A stretch of DNA of 64,000 nucleotides from Actinomycetes bacterium (GCA_021787035.1 JAJYMM010000202.1:29326-93325); one strand, 5' to 3'; shown: positions 45,183 through 54,497, counted from the stretch's first letter. Numbers and translations are program-made. Notes: generated by a model not told the origin, from the sequence alone.

Positions 45183-46202
45183 CTAGGGACGGCGGTGACC
45201 GATGACGGCCAGGTGCATGTCCACCACAGTCGTCGCCGGCATCTCCTCGGTGGCCAGTTGGCGTAGAGCTTCGTTCACTGTCGCCTCGTCTAGTAGCCCG
45301 CGCTCAACAATCTCCTCGGCAAACGTCGAGAGCCGGAGGTGCAACAACCGCTGGCTCCAGTCGGTTGGTGACGTCCTTCCGTAGGCAGCTTGGGGCAGTA
45401 CGAGCACGTGGCCCACGGCGACGCCGGCTGCGTCGAGCATCTCGGGGACTTTGCGGCCGATCATGCGGTCCCCGCCCCGCTCCTGTTGCGCCTGCTGGTA
45501 CGCATCCTCGAGGCGCCGAACGGCTTCTGGCGGCCCAGGGTGTGACAGGCACAGCCCATCGTCGACGTCGATGATGCACACCACCCCACCTGGCTTGGTG
45601 ACCCGCACCAGTTCCGCTATTGCACCACTCGGATCGGCGACATGCTGGAGCAAGAAGCGAGCGACGACAGCGTCAAAGGTCCCTTCACCGAACGGCAAAC
45701 CACCGACGAGCGCGGCTGCAAACGACACGGTCGCCGCATTTGTGGCGCTCCCGGCGGAATGGGTTTGTAGCCAGCCGACGGCCCTCAGGGCATGGGTTGT
45801 CGCGGCGGCACGCTCTAGCTGGTCTCGGTCGTAGTCGACGCCCACGACCTGGCACCCGAAAGCCCCGGCCATCTCGACCGCCACTGGGGCGAAACCGGTG
45901 CCGGCGTCGAGCACCCGCCATCCAGCGCGCGCTCCTAGTGCCGAGTACAAGGCCCGGCGAGGGACACCCGTAGCCATCGTCTGTAGCAGTAGCCACGGGT
46001 AGCGGGCACGCTCCTCCTGCAGGACCTGTTCGTAAGCGCTGTCGACTGGCCGCCAGAACTGCGGGTCGCCAGGGTTACCGGCTGGGGGGCGCCAAGGTGC
46101 TCCGGTGGGCGGGGCCCCGGCCAAGAGGCCGGTCGCGCGCGATGAGGTGAGGTTCTGGTCAGGCAACGCTCGGAGCGTAGGGTGCCTGCATTGCGAAACC
46201 AT
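45183..46202 (-). CDS. Class I SAM-dependent methyltransferase
   Basis: Protein of 339 residues with a Rossmann methyltransferase core. Motif I is WRVLDAGTGFAPVAVEMA, the acidic end of strand 2 is VVGVDYDRDQ, and later motifs are FDAVVARFLLQHVADP and LVRVTKPGGVVCIIDVDDG. The 55-residue N-terminus is Pro/Ala-rich and probably disordered. The C-terminal part has GRKVPEMLDAAGVAVGHV, as in small-molecule methyltransferases. It lies 18 bp after rsfS on the same strand, but the substrate cannot be told from sequence. Confidence 0.85.
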   Translation of the reverse strand: MVSQCRHPTLRALPDQNLTSSRATGLLAGAPPTGAPWRPPAGNPGDPQFWRPVDSAYEQVLQEERARYPWLLLQTMATGVPRRALYSALGARAGWRVLDAGTGFAPVAVEMAGAFGCQVVGVDYDRDQLERAAATTHALRAVGWLQTHSAGSATNAATVSFAAALVGGLPFGEGTFDAVVARFLLQHVADPSGAIAELVRVTKPGGVVCIIDVDDGLCLSHPGPPEAVRRLEDAYQQAQQERGGDRMIGRKVPEMLDAAGVAVGHVLVLPQAAYGRTSPTDWSQRLLHLRLSTFAEEIVERGLLDEATVNEALRQLATEEMPATTVVDMHLAVIGHRRP

Positions 46203-46220
46203 GAAGACGCCACGGCAGGG

Positions 46221-46673
46221 CTATGGCTGGCGTACCCCCACGATCTGAAGCGTCTCGGCCTCGTCGTCCCACGTCCACTGCTCGGCGTCGCCCCAGAGAC
46301 CTTCCAGGTCATAAAAGCGGCGCACTTCGTCCAAGAAGACGTGCACTACGAAGTCCCCGTAGTCCATGAGCACCCAGCTGGCGTCGCCGAGGCCCTCCAC
46401 GGAGGCGGGCCCGCCGCCGCCGGCGAGTTTCACCTGCCGCTCGATCTCGTCACATATGGTCCGGACCTGGCGAGGGTTGGAGCCGCTGGTGATCACGAAA
46501 GCGTCCGCAAGCCCGAACAGTCTGTCGACCCCGAGCACGACCGTGCCACGGCCGAGCTTGGAAGAGGCTGCCCTGGCGACGGTTTCGCAACGCTCCCGCA
46601 CGCGGCCGGCCCGAGAGCCGCCCGCAACATCACCAGCGCCCCAAGCAAGAGTTGCGTTGGGGGCGAAGGTCAA
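46221..46673 (-). CDS. rsfS: Ribosomal silencing factor RsfS
   Basis: Iojap-family protein that binds L14 and blocks subunit joining in starvation. The 150-residue frame has KLGRGTVVLGVDRLFGLADAF, VITSGSNPRQVRTICDEIE, the core ASWVLMDYGDFVVHVF and RRFYDLEGLWGDA. The TTG at 46673 overlaps the preceding stop as TTGA; a later GTG is possible, because the first 25 residues are not conserved. Neighbouring nadD upstream is the usual partner of rsfS. Confidence 0.93.
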   Translation of the reverse strand: MTFAPNATLAWGAGDVAGGSRAGRVRERCETVARAASSKLGRGTVVLGVDRLFGLADAFVITSGSNPRQVRTICDEIERQVKLAGGGGPASVEGLGDASWVLMDYGDFVVHVFLDEVRRFYDLEGLWGDAEQWTWDDEAETLQIVGVRQP

Positions 46674-46918
46674 GAAGCTTGCACCTCACTGATGATCGAG
46701 TGGCCCGCGCCAACACCCGCCGAGCTTATGGCGGTGCCCTGGTTGCCGAGCCACTGCAACCCGAGCAGGACGACCGTGACCGCAAAGGCGACAAAGAGCA
46801 CGAAAGCACCCAAGGCCTTCTCGAAGGCAAGCCTGCGCTGGCCAGGTCGCCTGTGACGCGCCCCCCTCGTGCCGGGTGCAATGCTCGGCCCTGGCCGAGA
46901 CCCGACTGCAGTGGTCAT
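46670..46918 (-). CDS. Small single-pass membrane protein
   Basis: An 82-residue protein with a basic N-terminal half (TRGARHRRPGQRR), one membrane helix (ALGAFVLFVAFAVTVVLLGLQW) and a short Gly/Ser tail. The ATG at 46918 overlaps the nadD stop (ATGA) and its stop overlaps the rsfS start, so it is locked between two conserved genes by translational coupling. I do not recognise the family. In other actinobacteria a longer LytR-type protein sometimes lies between nadD and rsfS, but this has no such domain. Confidence 0.75.
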   Translation of the reverse strand: MTTAVGSRPGPSIAPGTRGARHRRPGQRRLAFEKALGAFVLFVAFAVTVVLLGLQWLGNQGTAISSAGVGAGHSIISEVQAS

Positions 46919-47511
46919 CCACCCACAGAATACAGCCCCCGCTCCCTGATGACGCGGATCACAGGCGCCGGGACGAGGTACTCGAGCGGGCGCCCCGTGG
47001 CGGCCCGGCCACGCAGGTCTGTGCTCGAGATCTCGAGGTTGGGAACAGTCACCTCCTCCAGGCGCCACCCTCGGCGACGGAGCCCGTCGGGTGGCTGGTT
47101 CCCCGGCCTGTTGACGACCACAAGGGTCGCCACGTCGCGCACCTCGTCGATGCGTTCCCAGGTGCCAAGCTCCGCGACTACGTCCCAGCCGACGATCACG
47201 AAAAGCTCGGCGCTCGGGTGGAGGCCAGCCATCTCGGAAACGGTGTCCGCCGTATACGAAGGCCCACCTCGGTCGATCTCGAGCCGGCTCGCCTCAACAC
47301 CGGGGACTCCCTCGACGGCCGCTTCCACCATGGCCAGACGGTCTTCGGCCGGGCTGACCGTCCTCAGCCCGGTCTTCTGCCACGGCACGTTGGCAACCAT
47401 CATCACCACCCAGTCGAGGCCGAGGTCGTGGCGAGCATTGACGGCTGCTACCAGGTGGCCTACGTGCACGGGGTCGAAAGTTCCCCCGAGGATCCCGATG
47501 CGCTCACCCAT
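46915..47511 (-). CDS. nadD: Nicotinate-nucleotide adenylyltransferase
   Basis: NAD-biosynthesis enzyme of 198 residues that adenylates nicotinate mononucleotide. The nucleotidyltransferase motif is GILGGTFDPVHVGHL at the N-terminus, with the second motif ISSTDLRGR near residue 164. FVIVGWDVVAELGTWERIDE and the NVPWQK loop also match the family. It is the first gene of the leftward set nadD - small membrane protein - rsfS - methyltransferase. Confidence 0.96.
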   Translation of the reverse strand: MGERIGILGGTFDPVHVGHLVAAVNARHDLGLDWVVMMVANVPWQKTGLRTVSPAEDRLAMVEAAVEGVPGVEASRLEIDRGGPSYTADTVSEMAGLHPSAELFVIVGWDVVAELGTWERIDEVRDVATLVVVNRPGNQPPDGLRRRGWRLEEVTVPNLEISSTDLRGRAATGRPLEYLVPAPVIRVIRERGLYSVGG

Positions 47512-47662
47512 CTAAGACGCTGGGAATTGCCTCGTGGCGGGATGAGTCGTGGCCGGATGGGGCCCGTGAGTAGCCACTCCCCGGGGTCGCCATGCGCCTC
47601 GATCTACAACCCAGATCAACATGGAGTACTCCCATCTCTTGTAACTACTGTATCGTCTGGCA

Positions 47663-47685
47663 CCAGCAACCTTAGGGTTGCCTGG
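47663..47685 (+). promoter_or_regulatory. Leader hairpin upstream of DAHP synthase
   Basis: CCAGCAACC (47663-47671) pairs with GGTTGCCTGG (47676-47685) around TTAG, with one bulged C. It lies 74 bp before the DAHP synthase ATG, where attenuation or another control of aromatic synthesis could act. I see no clear leader peptide rich in Trp, Phe or Tyr. Confidence 0.35.
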
Positions 47686-47758
47686 GCCTGCGTGAACGTC
47701 TCCAGGTGTGCCGTAAACGACTTGCCCCGCGCTCTTCAGCCTGTCACGGTTAAACGTC

Positions 47759-49117
47759 ATGGCAAGCGAGCAGCTAAAGACCTGGACGCCCTCGTCATGG
47801 CGAGGCCGTAAGGCCGAGCAGCAGCCAGAGTGGCCGGACGAGCACGCCTTGGAGCAGAACCTCAAAGTGCTTTCGACGCTCCCACCGCTCGTCTTTGCTG
47901 GCGAAGCCCGTGCGCTCCGTCGCTCACTCGCGGAGGTGGCCGAGGGCCGCGCATTCGTCCTTCAGGCTGGTGACTGCGCAGAGTCGTTTTACGACTTTTC
48001 CGCGGACAGCATCCGCGACAAGTTGAAGGTCATTTTGCAGATGGCGATCGTGCTCACCTATGGCACTGGCGTCCCAGTGGTGAAGGTGGGACGGATCGCC
48101 GGCCAGTTCGCCAAGCCCCGCACATCGCCCTACGAGGTGGTCGGGGGAGAACAGATCCCCGTCTTCAGGGGCCACATCGTAAACGACGACGCGCCGACGG
48201 CCCAAGGCCGCCGACCCGACCCGTCCCGCCTTATAGCGGCGTACCACCAGTCAGCTTCAACGCTCAACCTTCTGAGAGCCTTCACCAAGGGCGGTTTTGC
48301 CGACCTCTCGCAGGTCCACATGTGGAACCAAGAGTTCGTTGCTTCTAGTCGCGAAGGGGAGCGCTACGAGGCGACCGCAGGCGAGATCGAGCGGGCTATG
48401 CGCTTCATGGCGGCCTGCGGGATCGACCTCCAGGCGGAGGAGGCCCTTCACCAAGTCGATTTCTACACGAGCCATGAGGCGCTCATCCTCGGCTACGAGG
48501 AAGCCCTGACGCGCAGGGACTCGCTCTCGGGCGACTGGTACGACACCTCGGCGCACCTTCTCTGGTGCGGAGAGAGGACCCGGCAGCTTGACGGTGCGCA
48601 CCTTCACTTCCTCTCGGGCATCAACAACCCGGTCGCGGCGAAGGTCGGCCCGGGCGCGACCCCAGATGAGGTCGTAAAAATCTGCGACATCTTGGACCCT
48701 CGGCGCGAACCGGGCCGCCTCACTCTCATAAGCCGCATGGGGACAGGGAAAGTCGAGAGCAGCCTGCCTCCTTTGCAGGAGGCCGTCCGGGCGTCTGGTC
48801 ACCCCGTCGTCTGGGTGTGCGACCCGATGCACGGCAACACCTTCACTTCGGAGTCTGGGCGAAAGACGCGCCATTTTGAGGACGTAATGGCAGAGATATC
48901 GGGGTTCTTTGCCGCCTGCGCCGAGAGTGGGACCTGGCCCGGGGGTGTCCACGTAGAGCTGACCGGCGACAGCGTCACCGAATGCCTTGGCGGTGCCGAA
49001 GAGATCGCGGAGGACGACCTCGAGTTGCGCTACACGACCACATGCGATCCCCGTCTCAATGGGCGCCAGTCGCTCGACCTTGCCTTTAGGGTGGCGGAGC
49101 TACTGAGGGCGGGCTGA
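47759..49117 (+). CDS. aroG: Class II 3-deoxy-7-phosphoheptulonate synthase
   Basis: First enzyme of the shikimate pathway, joining phosphoenolpyruvate and erythrose 4-phosphate. The 452-residue length and sequence are of the class II (plant and mycobacterial) type: FVLQAGDCAESF, VVKVGRIAGQFAKPRTSP, NLLRAFTKGGFADLS, LWCGERTRQLDGAH, FLSGINNPVAAKVGP, RMGTGKV, VVWVCDPMHGNT and the late TTTCDPRLNGRQSLDLAF. Metal-binding Cys, His, Glu and Asp are in the CAES, DPMHGN, GVHVELTG and TCDPRLN motifs. The start is the ATG at 47759. Confidence 0.97.
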   Translation: MASEQLKTWTPSSWRGRKAEQQPEWPDEHALEQNLKVLSTLPPLVFAGEARALRRSLAEVAEGRAFVLQAGDCAESFYDFSADSIRDKLKVILQMAIVLTYGTGVPVVKVGRIAGQFAKPRTSPYEVVGGEQIPVFRGHIVNDDAPTAQGRRPDPSRLIAAYHQSASTLNLLRAFTKGGFADLSQVHMWNQEFVASSREGERYEATAGEIERAMRFMAACGIDLQAEEALHQVDFYTSHEALILGYEEALTRRDSLSGDWYDTSAHLLWCGERTRQLDGAHLHFLSGINNPVAAKVGPGATPDEVVKICDILDPRREPGRLTLISRMGTGKVESSLPPLQEAVRASGHPVVWVCDPMHGNTFTSESGRKTRHFEDVMAEISGFFAACAESGTWPGGVHVELTGDSVTECLGGAEEIAEDDLELRYTTTCDPRLNGRQSLDLAFRVAELLRAG

Positions 49118-49158
49118 GCCTCTGCAGGCTTTGCCGATTGGTTTGTCAGGAGGCGGAC

Positions 49159-52100
49159 GTGTTCCGAAGGTTGGGTGGGTTGGCGGCGGCGCCCCTTCTC
49201 GTGGCGTCGCTCGCCTTCATGGTGGCGGTGGCAACAGCCGGAGCGGCGAGCGAGGCGACGCCAGCATCTGCGGCACCGGCCAAGTGGTCGACGCTCGGTG
49301 CCGAGAGCCCGGTAGCCCTCGCGGCCAACGAGCTTGACGGCGTGGCGTGCTGGACGGCGGGCGGCTGTGTGGGCGTAGGCCACGCGGCTGCCGAGCCCGG
49401 CCAGCCAGCACTCGTCGAGGACCTCGGTGCGAGCGGCTGGACCCTCGCTGCCACGCCCCCGGCGCCTGGCTCCTACCGCAACTACCTAGAAGCGGTCTCC
49501 TGCACCTCGGCGGAATTTTGCGTAGCTGTCGGCTATTACCAGGACAACGCTCTTCCGGCTGAGCCGCTGATCGAGACCTACGACAACGGCACCTGGTCAG
49601 TCACCCCCGGCACCGGGCCAGGCAAGGGTGGCAACTACTTGACGGGTGTTTCTTGCTCGGCCGCCGGCAGCTGCGTGGCCGTTGGGTACTACTCCAACGA
49701 GCACACGGACCGTGTGCTCGTCGAGACTTTGGCAGGTGGGACGTGGTCTCTCACCCCAGCCGCTGACCTCGGCTACGGCGCCAACGAACTAGCCGCGGTG
49801 TCGTGCCCGACGAGCGGTCAGTGCTACGCGGTCGGTTACTACAAGGGGGGTGCTGGCACTGACCAGGCCCTGGTCGAGGACCTTGTCAACGGCACGTGGA
49901 CGATAGCGCCTGCGGTGGACCAAGGGACCAAGGCAAACCGCCTCGAGGGCCTCTCTTGCCCGGTCGCCGGCACCTGCGTTGCCGTCGGCACTTATTTCAA
50001 TGGTCACGCCTACCAGACGCTGGCAGAAGGCCTTGCCGGTGGTTCCTGGGCGCTGGAGAGGACCCCTGACGCCAGCGTGGCAAACAACGCCCTGGCCAGC
50101 GTTTCCTGCCCTGTCGCTGGCACGTGCACAGCGGTCGGGTCTTACTCCGACGGACGGGCATCGCAATCTCTCGTCGAAGGTCTCTCTGGAGGCTCCTGGC
50201 ACCATGAGACGAGCCCTGAACAGCCCGGAGGCGGCAACACCTTGGCCGGCGTCTCTTGCCCGGCAGTGGCAACTTGCAGTGCGGTCGGTGGTTACTCCGT
50301 CGCCGGTGCGGACCAGGTCCTGGCGCTCAGCTCCTCTGGCAGCGCGTGGTCGCTCGTCCCGGCGGAGGGCCAGGACTCCCCGCAGGCATCTCTCGACGGG
50401 GTCTCCTGCCCGGCCGCGGGCAATTGCGTGGCGGTCGGGAGCTCGCCGGGCCAGAGCGGGGCCGCACAGGCGCTAGCCGAGACATACGCATCTGGCAGTT
50501 GGGCGGTCGCAGTGGTTGCGGCCCCGGCCGGTACCGAGGCGAGCTACCTGAGCGGGGTCTCCTGCCCAGCCCTCGGCTCCTGCGTAGCCGTCGGCTACGA
50601 CCTGAGCACCAGTGGCACGGCCCAGGCTCTCGCCGAAGTGGACAGCGCCGGGGCCTGGACGGTCGCGCCCCTACCGTTGCCGAGCACGACCGGGAGCTAC
50701 CTGAGCGGGGTCTCCTGCCCAACCATCGGCTCCTGCGTCGCAGTGGGCTATGACATCGGAGCGAGCGGCACGCCTCAAGCGCTCGTCGAGTCCTACAGCG
50801 GGGGGACGTGGTCGGTGTCGCCAGCGCCGCTCCCAGCTAGTGCAGGTTCGAGCTACCTGAGCGGGGTCTCCTGCCCAGCCGCTGGTACCTGCGTAGCAGT
50901 AGGTCACTACTCCTCTGCCGGGGGATCTTCGTCCAGCTCGACCCGGACGCTGGTCGAAGGCCTTTCGGGCAGCTCGTGGTCGGTGTTGCAGAGCGCTGAC
51001 GACGGCAATGGCGCCAATGCTCTGGACGCCGTGTCGTGCCCCACGACTAGCAGCTGTTACGCCGTCGGGTACTACTGGCTCGGTGCCGCCTACCGGCCTC
51101 TCGTCGAGGCCATCGCGGGGCCGGCTGGCGCCGCGACCATAAGCACGGCACCCAGCCCGGCTGGTGGGTACCTGGTTGGGGTCTCCTGCTCGGCATCGTC
51201 TGTCTGCGCTGCGGTCGGGCACCGTTCGGGGCCGTACGCGGAGCAAGCCCTCGTAGAGGTGCTGACCAACGGATCGTGGGTGGTTGCTCCCAGCTATGAC
51301 AGCTCCCCGAAGGCGCTAAATGGGCTCGCCGGGGACTCCTGCGCCGGTACGTCATGCGTGGCTGTGGGTTCGTACCGCGACGGCTCGGCCCTCCTGGCCC
51401 TGGCCGAGTCTGGCCGGTTGGCTGCTGCATCCACTTCGACGCCCACTACATCGACTGCCCCAAGCACGACTGCCCCAGTCACGACTGCCCCAGTCACGAC
51501 TGCCCCAGTCACGACTGCCCCAGTCACCAGGACCACGCGTCCGGCCACTCGAAAAGCGGTAGCAACGGCCACGGCCATCTCCTCGGTGCCCAACCCACTC
51601 ACCGTGGGCCAGAGGGTTACTTACAGGGCAGTCATCCGGCCTGCCCCGATCGGCGGCACGGTCACTTTTACCGACGACGGCGTGTCATTGGTCCCCTGTC
51701 GGACAGTCCCGGTCAGCGCCAGGGGAGTCGCCACGTGCTCGGTCGTCTACTCGGCTCCGGGCGACCACGTCATAGAGGCGCTCTACTCGGGTGCGGCGGC
51801 CTTTGCCTCGTCGGTCTCGGGCCCCTACGGCCAGCTCGTTGTTGCGCCGGCACCGCCCGCGCAGGGGTACTGGCTCGCCACTCGCCTGGGCGATGTGCTC
51901 GCCGCCGGCGCCTCGCGCCACCTGGGCAGCTTTGCCACAACAGGCAAGAACCCCCTTACTGCAATAGCAGCCACCTCCGACGGGAACGGCTACTGGGTGG
52001 TAGCGGCGGACGGGATGGTGCGAGCTTTTGGCGACGCCCATTACTACGGTGGGCTTTTGAAGCTGAAGGTGCACGTGGACGACATCGTCGCCATCGAGCC

Positions 52101-52617
52101 GACACCGGACAACCGGGGTTACTGGCTGGTGGGTCGCGACGGCGGCCTTTTCGCCTTTGGTGACGCCGTCTACAAAGGCTCGCTCGTTGCTGAGCACCGC
52201 CACGTCGCAGACGTCGTAGGCATGGCTTCGGTGCCCGGCGGTTACCTGGTCGCCACTTCGGGCGGGGGCGTCTTCAGCTTCGGGAAGGCCCATTTCTACG
52301 GCTCACTTGCGGAGCGAAAGGCGCACGTGGGTGACATCAAGGCGATCGTTTCGGAGCCCGGCGGGACCGGCTACCTGCTTGTAGGGGCCCACGGGAGCGT
52401 GTACACCTTCGGCAGCGGCGCTCACTTTTATGGTTCGTTGCCCGCCGAGCACGTCGGCGCTTCAGACATCGTCGGCATCGCGCTGACTCCCGACCACCTC
52501 GGGTATTTCCTGGCAGGGGCGAACGGGGCCGTCTACGGCTTTGGCGACGCGCACGCCCGGCCTTCGCCTCCTGGGCTGGCGGCCCACCTGCCGGTCGTGG
52601 CTATCGCCGGCCGCTGA
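49159..52617 (+). CDS. Secreted repeat protein: VSC repeats, Ig-like domain, GYWL propeller
   Basis: Exported protein of 1152 residues. I chose the GTG at 49159, which follows CAGGAGGCGGAC and is directly followed by a signal peptide. Residues about 55-745 are some 14-15 units of 45-50 residues with the core VSCP...GTCVAVGYY...ALVE...GTW; each unit carries a conserved Cys pair. A Thr/Pro/Ala linker (TTAPV repeats) and a bacterial Ig-like domain (about 800-890: GGTVTFTDDGVSLVPC) follow. The C-terminal 240 residues are five or six units of the GYWLVGRDGGLFAFGDA type, probably another propeller. It is likely a surface or matrix protein; enzymatic residues are not evident. Confidence 0.82.
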   Translation: MFRRLGGLAAAPLLVASLAFMVAVATAGAASEATPASAAPAKWSTLGAESPVALAANELDGVACWTAGGCVGVGHAAAEPGQPALVEDLGASGWTLAATPPAPGSYRNYLEAVSCTSAEFCVAVGYYQDNALPAEPLIETYDNGTWSVTPGTGPGKGGNYLTGVSCSAAGSCVAVGYYSNEHTDRVLVETLAGGTWSLTPAADLGYGANELAAVSCPTSGQCYAVGYYKGGAGTDQALVEDLVNGTWTIAPAVDQGTKANRLEGLSCPVAGTCVAVGTYFNGHAYQTLAEGLAGGSWALERTPDASVANNALASVSCPVAGTCTAVGSYSDGRASQSLVEGLSGGSWHHETSPEQPGGGNTLAGVSCPAVATCSAVGGYSVAGADQVLALSSSGSAWSLVPAEGQDSPQASLDGVSCPAAGNCVAVGSSPGQSGAAQALAETYASGSWAVAVVAAPAGTEASYLSGVSCPALGSCVAVGYDLSTSGTAQALAEVDSAGAWTVAPLPLPSTTGSYLSGVSCPTIGSCVAVGYDIGASGTPQALVESYSGGTWSVSPAPLPASAGSSYLSGVSCPAAGTCVAVGHYSSAGGSSSSSTRTLVEGLSGSSWSVLQSADDGNGANALDAVSCPTTSSCYAVGYYWLGAAYRPLVEAIAGPAGAATISTAPSPAGGYLVGVSCSASSVCAAVGHRSGPYAEQALVEVLTNGSWVVAPSYDSSPKALNGLAGDSCAGTSCVAVGSYRDGSALLALAESGRLAAASTSTPTTSTAPSTTAPVTTAPVTTAPVTTAPVTRTTRPATRKAVATATAISSVPNPLTVGQRVTYRAVIRPAPIGGTVTFTDDGVSLVPCRTVPVSARGVATCSVVYSAPGDHVIEALYSGAAAFASSVSGPYGQLVVAPAPPAQGYWLATRLGDVLAAGASRHLGSFATTGKNPLTAIAATSDGNGYWVVAADGMVRAFGDAHYYGGLLKLKVHVDDIVAIEPTPDNRGYWLVGRDGGLFAFGDAVYKGSLVAEHRHVADVVGMASVPGGYLVATSGGGVFSFGKAHFYGSLAERKAHVGDIKAIVSEPGGTGYLLVGAHGSVYTFGSGAHFYGSLPAEHVGASDIVGIALTPDHLGYFLAGANGAVYGFGDAHARPSPPGLAAHLPVVAIAGR
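51466..51525 (+). repeat. 15-bp tandem repeat, four exact copies
   Basis: ACGACTGCCCCAGTC occurs four times without change (51466-51525). It codes for the TTAPV linker between the VSC-repeat region and the Ig-like domain. Copy number is likely to vary between strains. Confidence 0.9.
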
Positions 52618-52630
52618 TCCGCGCTAATTG

Positions 52631-52659
52631 TTGACTAAGCCGATCAGGATTGGTAAGAA
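52631..52659 (+). promoter_or_regulatory. Promoter for sulfite reductase gene, possibly leaderless
   Basis: TTGACT (52631-52636) and TAAGAA (52654-52659) are spaced by exactly 17 bp. A start 8-9 bases after the -10 box falls at the ATG at 52668, so the mRNA may begin at its own start codon. Confidence 0.6.
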
Positions 52660-52667
52660 TGGTTCCG

Positions 52668-54497
52668 ATGACTTCTACCGAGGTGCGCACCGAAGCGCTG
52701 TCGGCGCCAGGGCCGTCTAACCGGCGGTTGACAAGGGACATCTCACGAGAGCTGGACGCGGACCTCTCCAAGTTTGACGACATGTTGAAGGCTTACCTCG
52801 AAGGTCGGATGGACGAGGACTCCTTCCGGCTCTTCCGGCTCAACAACGGCATCTACGGACAGCGCCAGGGCGGGCACAACCAGATGGTGAGGGTGAAGGC
52901 CCCGTACGGGTCGATTACCCCCGAGCAGCTCGAGACGTTTGCCCACGTGGCAGAAACCTACAGCCGGGGCTGGGGCCACCTGACGACCAGGCAAAACGTG
53001 CAGTTCCACTTCGTGGAGCTCGAGCGTGTCCCCGCTTTGCTGCGGGCCCTCGCCGAGGTGGGCCTGACAACCAGGGAGGCCTGCGGCGACACCGTCCGCA
53101 ACATCACGGGTTGCCATTTGGCTGGCGCCTGCCCGTTCGAGGTGCTCGACATCAGCCCTTGGGCGGAGGCGGCCTTCCGTCACTTCCTCCACCACCCCTA
53201 TGCACAGCGGCTACCCAGGAAGTTCAAGATCAACTTCTCGGGCTGTGCCACTGACTGCGGGCAGGCCATGTTCAACGATGTCGGGGTCGTCGCGGTGGCC
53301 AGGCCGCTCCCCGACGGCACCACAGAGCCCGGCTTCCGTGTCTTTGTCGCTGGAGGCCTCGGCGCGAACCCGCACCCTGCGCACGCGCTCGAGGAGTTCA
53401 CGCCGCGGGACCAGCTGATGGCGACCCTCGAGGCCGTCCTGCGGACCTTCGACCACTATGGCAACCGGGACAACAAGCTCCGGGCGCGTCTCAAGTGGGT
53501 GGTCGACACCATGGGGATCGACGAGCTGCGCGAGAGGATCCTGAAGGAGCGCAGGCTCTTGGTGGCGTCGAGCAGCTGGCCGGGTGGGATCCCCGCCGTA
53601 GTCCAGGAGCTCGGCGATGCCCCTGCGGGCGTCGCTATGGGGACTGCGCCGAGCCCAGTGGGTGCGCCGGTCATGCTGCGGCTCTCTCCGGGGGACCCCT
53701 ACAAGCGCTGGGAAGCGGCAAACGTTGTGGTCGGGGTGGCCAAGGGCACCGTTTCTGCCATTGCCTACGCAAGGCTTGGGGACGTGACGGCTGCTCAGTT
53801 CCGGGAGCTCGCCGCAATACAGCGTGAGCTGGGCGCGAGCCTCCGCATCACGAACCGGCAAAATTTTGTGTTCAGGGACCTCTCGGCCGGACAGCTCCCC
53901 GAGCTCTACCGGCGTTTGGAAGCCATCGGGATGGCCGAACCTGGAGCGGAGCTCGCGCGTGACGTCGTGTCCTGCCCGGGCGCCGACACCTGCAACCTGG
54001 CAGTCACGCAGAGCCGCGGGCTGGCCGACGATATCGGCAGGGCCTTGGAAAGCGCGGGCCTCGCTGATGTAGGGGGCATCCGGGTCAACATCTCGGGGTG
54101 CACGAACAGCTGCGGCCAGCACCACATTGCCGACATCGGCTTCCATGGGGCAGAAAGACGGGCCCATGGCCGCCCTGCGCCTGGGTACCAGCTCTTGCTC
54201 GGTGGCCACGTGGGCCAGACAGAGGTGATCTTCGGCCAGCGGGCGATGCGGCTCCCGGCCAAGGCATGCGCTGAAGCCACCGTCCGGATCGTCGGGCGCT
54301 TCGCAGAGGAGCGTGAGGCGGGAGAGGACTTCTCTGCCTGGCTCGAGCGGGTGGGCGGGGCCAAGGCCGTGGCCGCCGACCTAGCCGACCTCGACAAGTG
54401 GCCCGACCCGGAGGAGCGTCCCGACTACTACATCGACTTCGATGAGACCGGGCCCTACGTCGCCGAAGTGGGTGTCGGCGAGTGCGCGGGCGCGTAG
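52668..54497 (+). CDS. Siroheme [4Fe-4S] sulfite/nitrite reductase
   Basis: Ferredoxin-type reductase of about 609 residues that would reduce sulfite to sulfide (or nitrite to ammonia) by six electrons. Two pseudo-symmetric halves are seen, each with a ferredoxin-like part (GGHNQMVRVKAPYG; FVFRDLSAGQLPELYR). The cluster and siroheme ligands are Cys436, Cys442, Cys478 and Cys482 (CPGADTC and GCTNSC). The first half keeps a further set (GCHLAGAC, GCATDC). Siroheme-binding Arg/Lys are in WGHLTTRQNVQ and PRKFKIN. An APS-reductase gene lies 71 bp downstream, which favours sulfite as substrate. Starts at 52659 or 52650 are also open, but 52668 fits the promoter. Confidence 0.88.
   Translation: MTSTEVRTEALSAPGPSNRRLTRDISRELDADLSKFDDMLKAYLEGRMDEDSFRLFRLNNGIYGQRQGGHNQMVRVKAPYGSITPEQLETFAHVAETYSRGWGHLTTRQNVQFHFVELERVPALLRALAEVGLTTREACGDTVRNITGCHLAGACPFEVLDISPWAEAAFRHFLHHPYAQRLPRKFKINFSGCATDCGQAMFNDVGVVAVARPLPDGTTEPGFRVFVAGGLGANPHPAHALEEFTPRDQLMATLEAVLRTFDHYGNRDNKLRARLKWVVDTMGIDELRERILKERRLLVASSSWPGGIPAVVQELGDAPAGVAMGTAPSPVGAPVMLRLSPGDPYKRWEAANVVVGVAKGTVSAIAYARLGDVTAAQFRELAAIQRELGASLRITNRQNFVFRDLSAGQLPELYRRLEAIGMAEPGAELARDVVSCPGADTCNLAVTQSRGLADDIGRALESAGLADVGGIRVNISGCTNSCGQHHIADIGFHGAERRAHGRPAPGYQLLLGGHVGQTEVIFGQRAMRLPAKACAEATVRIVGRFAEEREAGEDFSAWLERVGGAKAVAADLADLDKWPDPEERPDYYIDFDETGPYVAEVGVGECAGA

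Noticed and set aside
47516..47758. T-box or Trp leader peptide before the DAHP synthase gene
   Set aside because: No T-box core or short frame rich in aromatic codons was found; only a single hairpin is visible.
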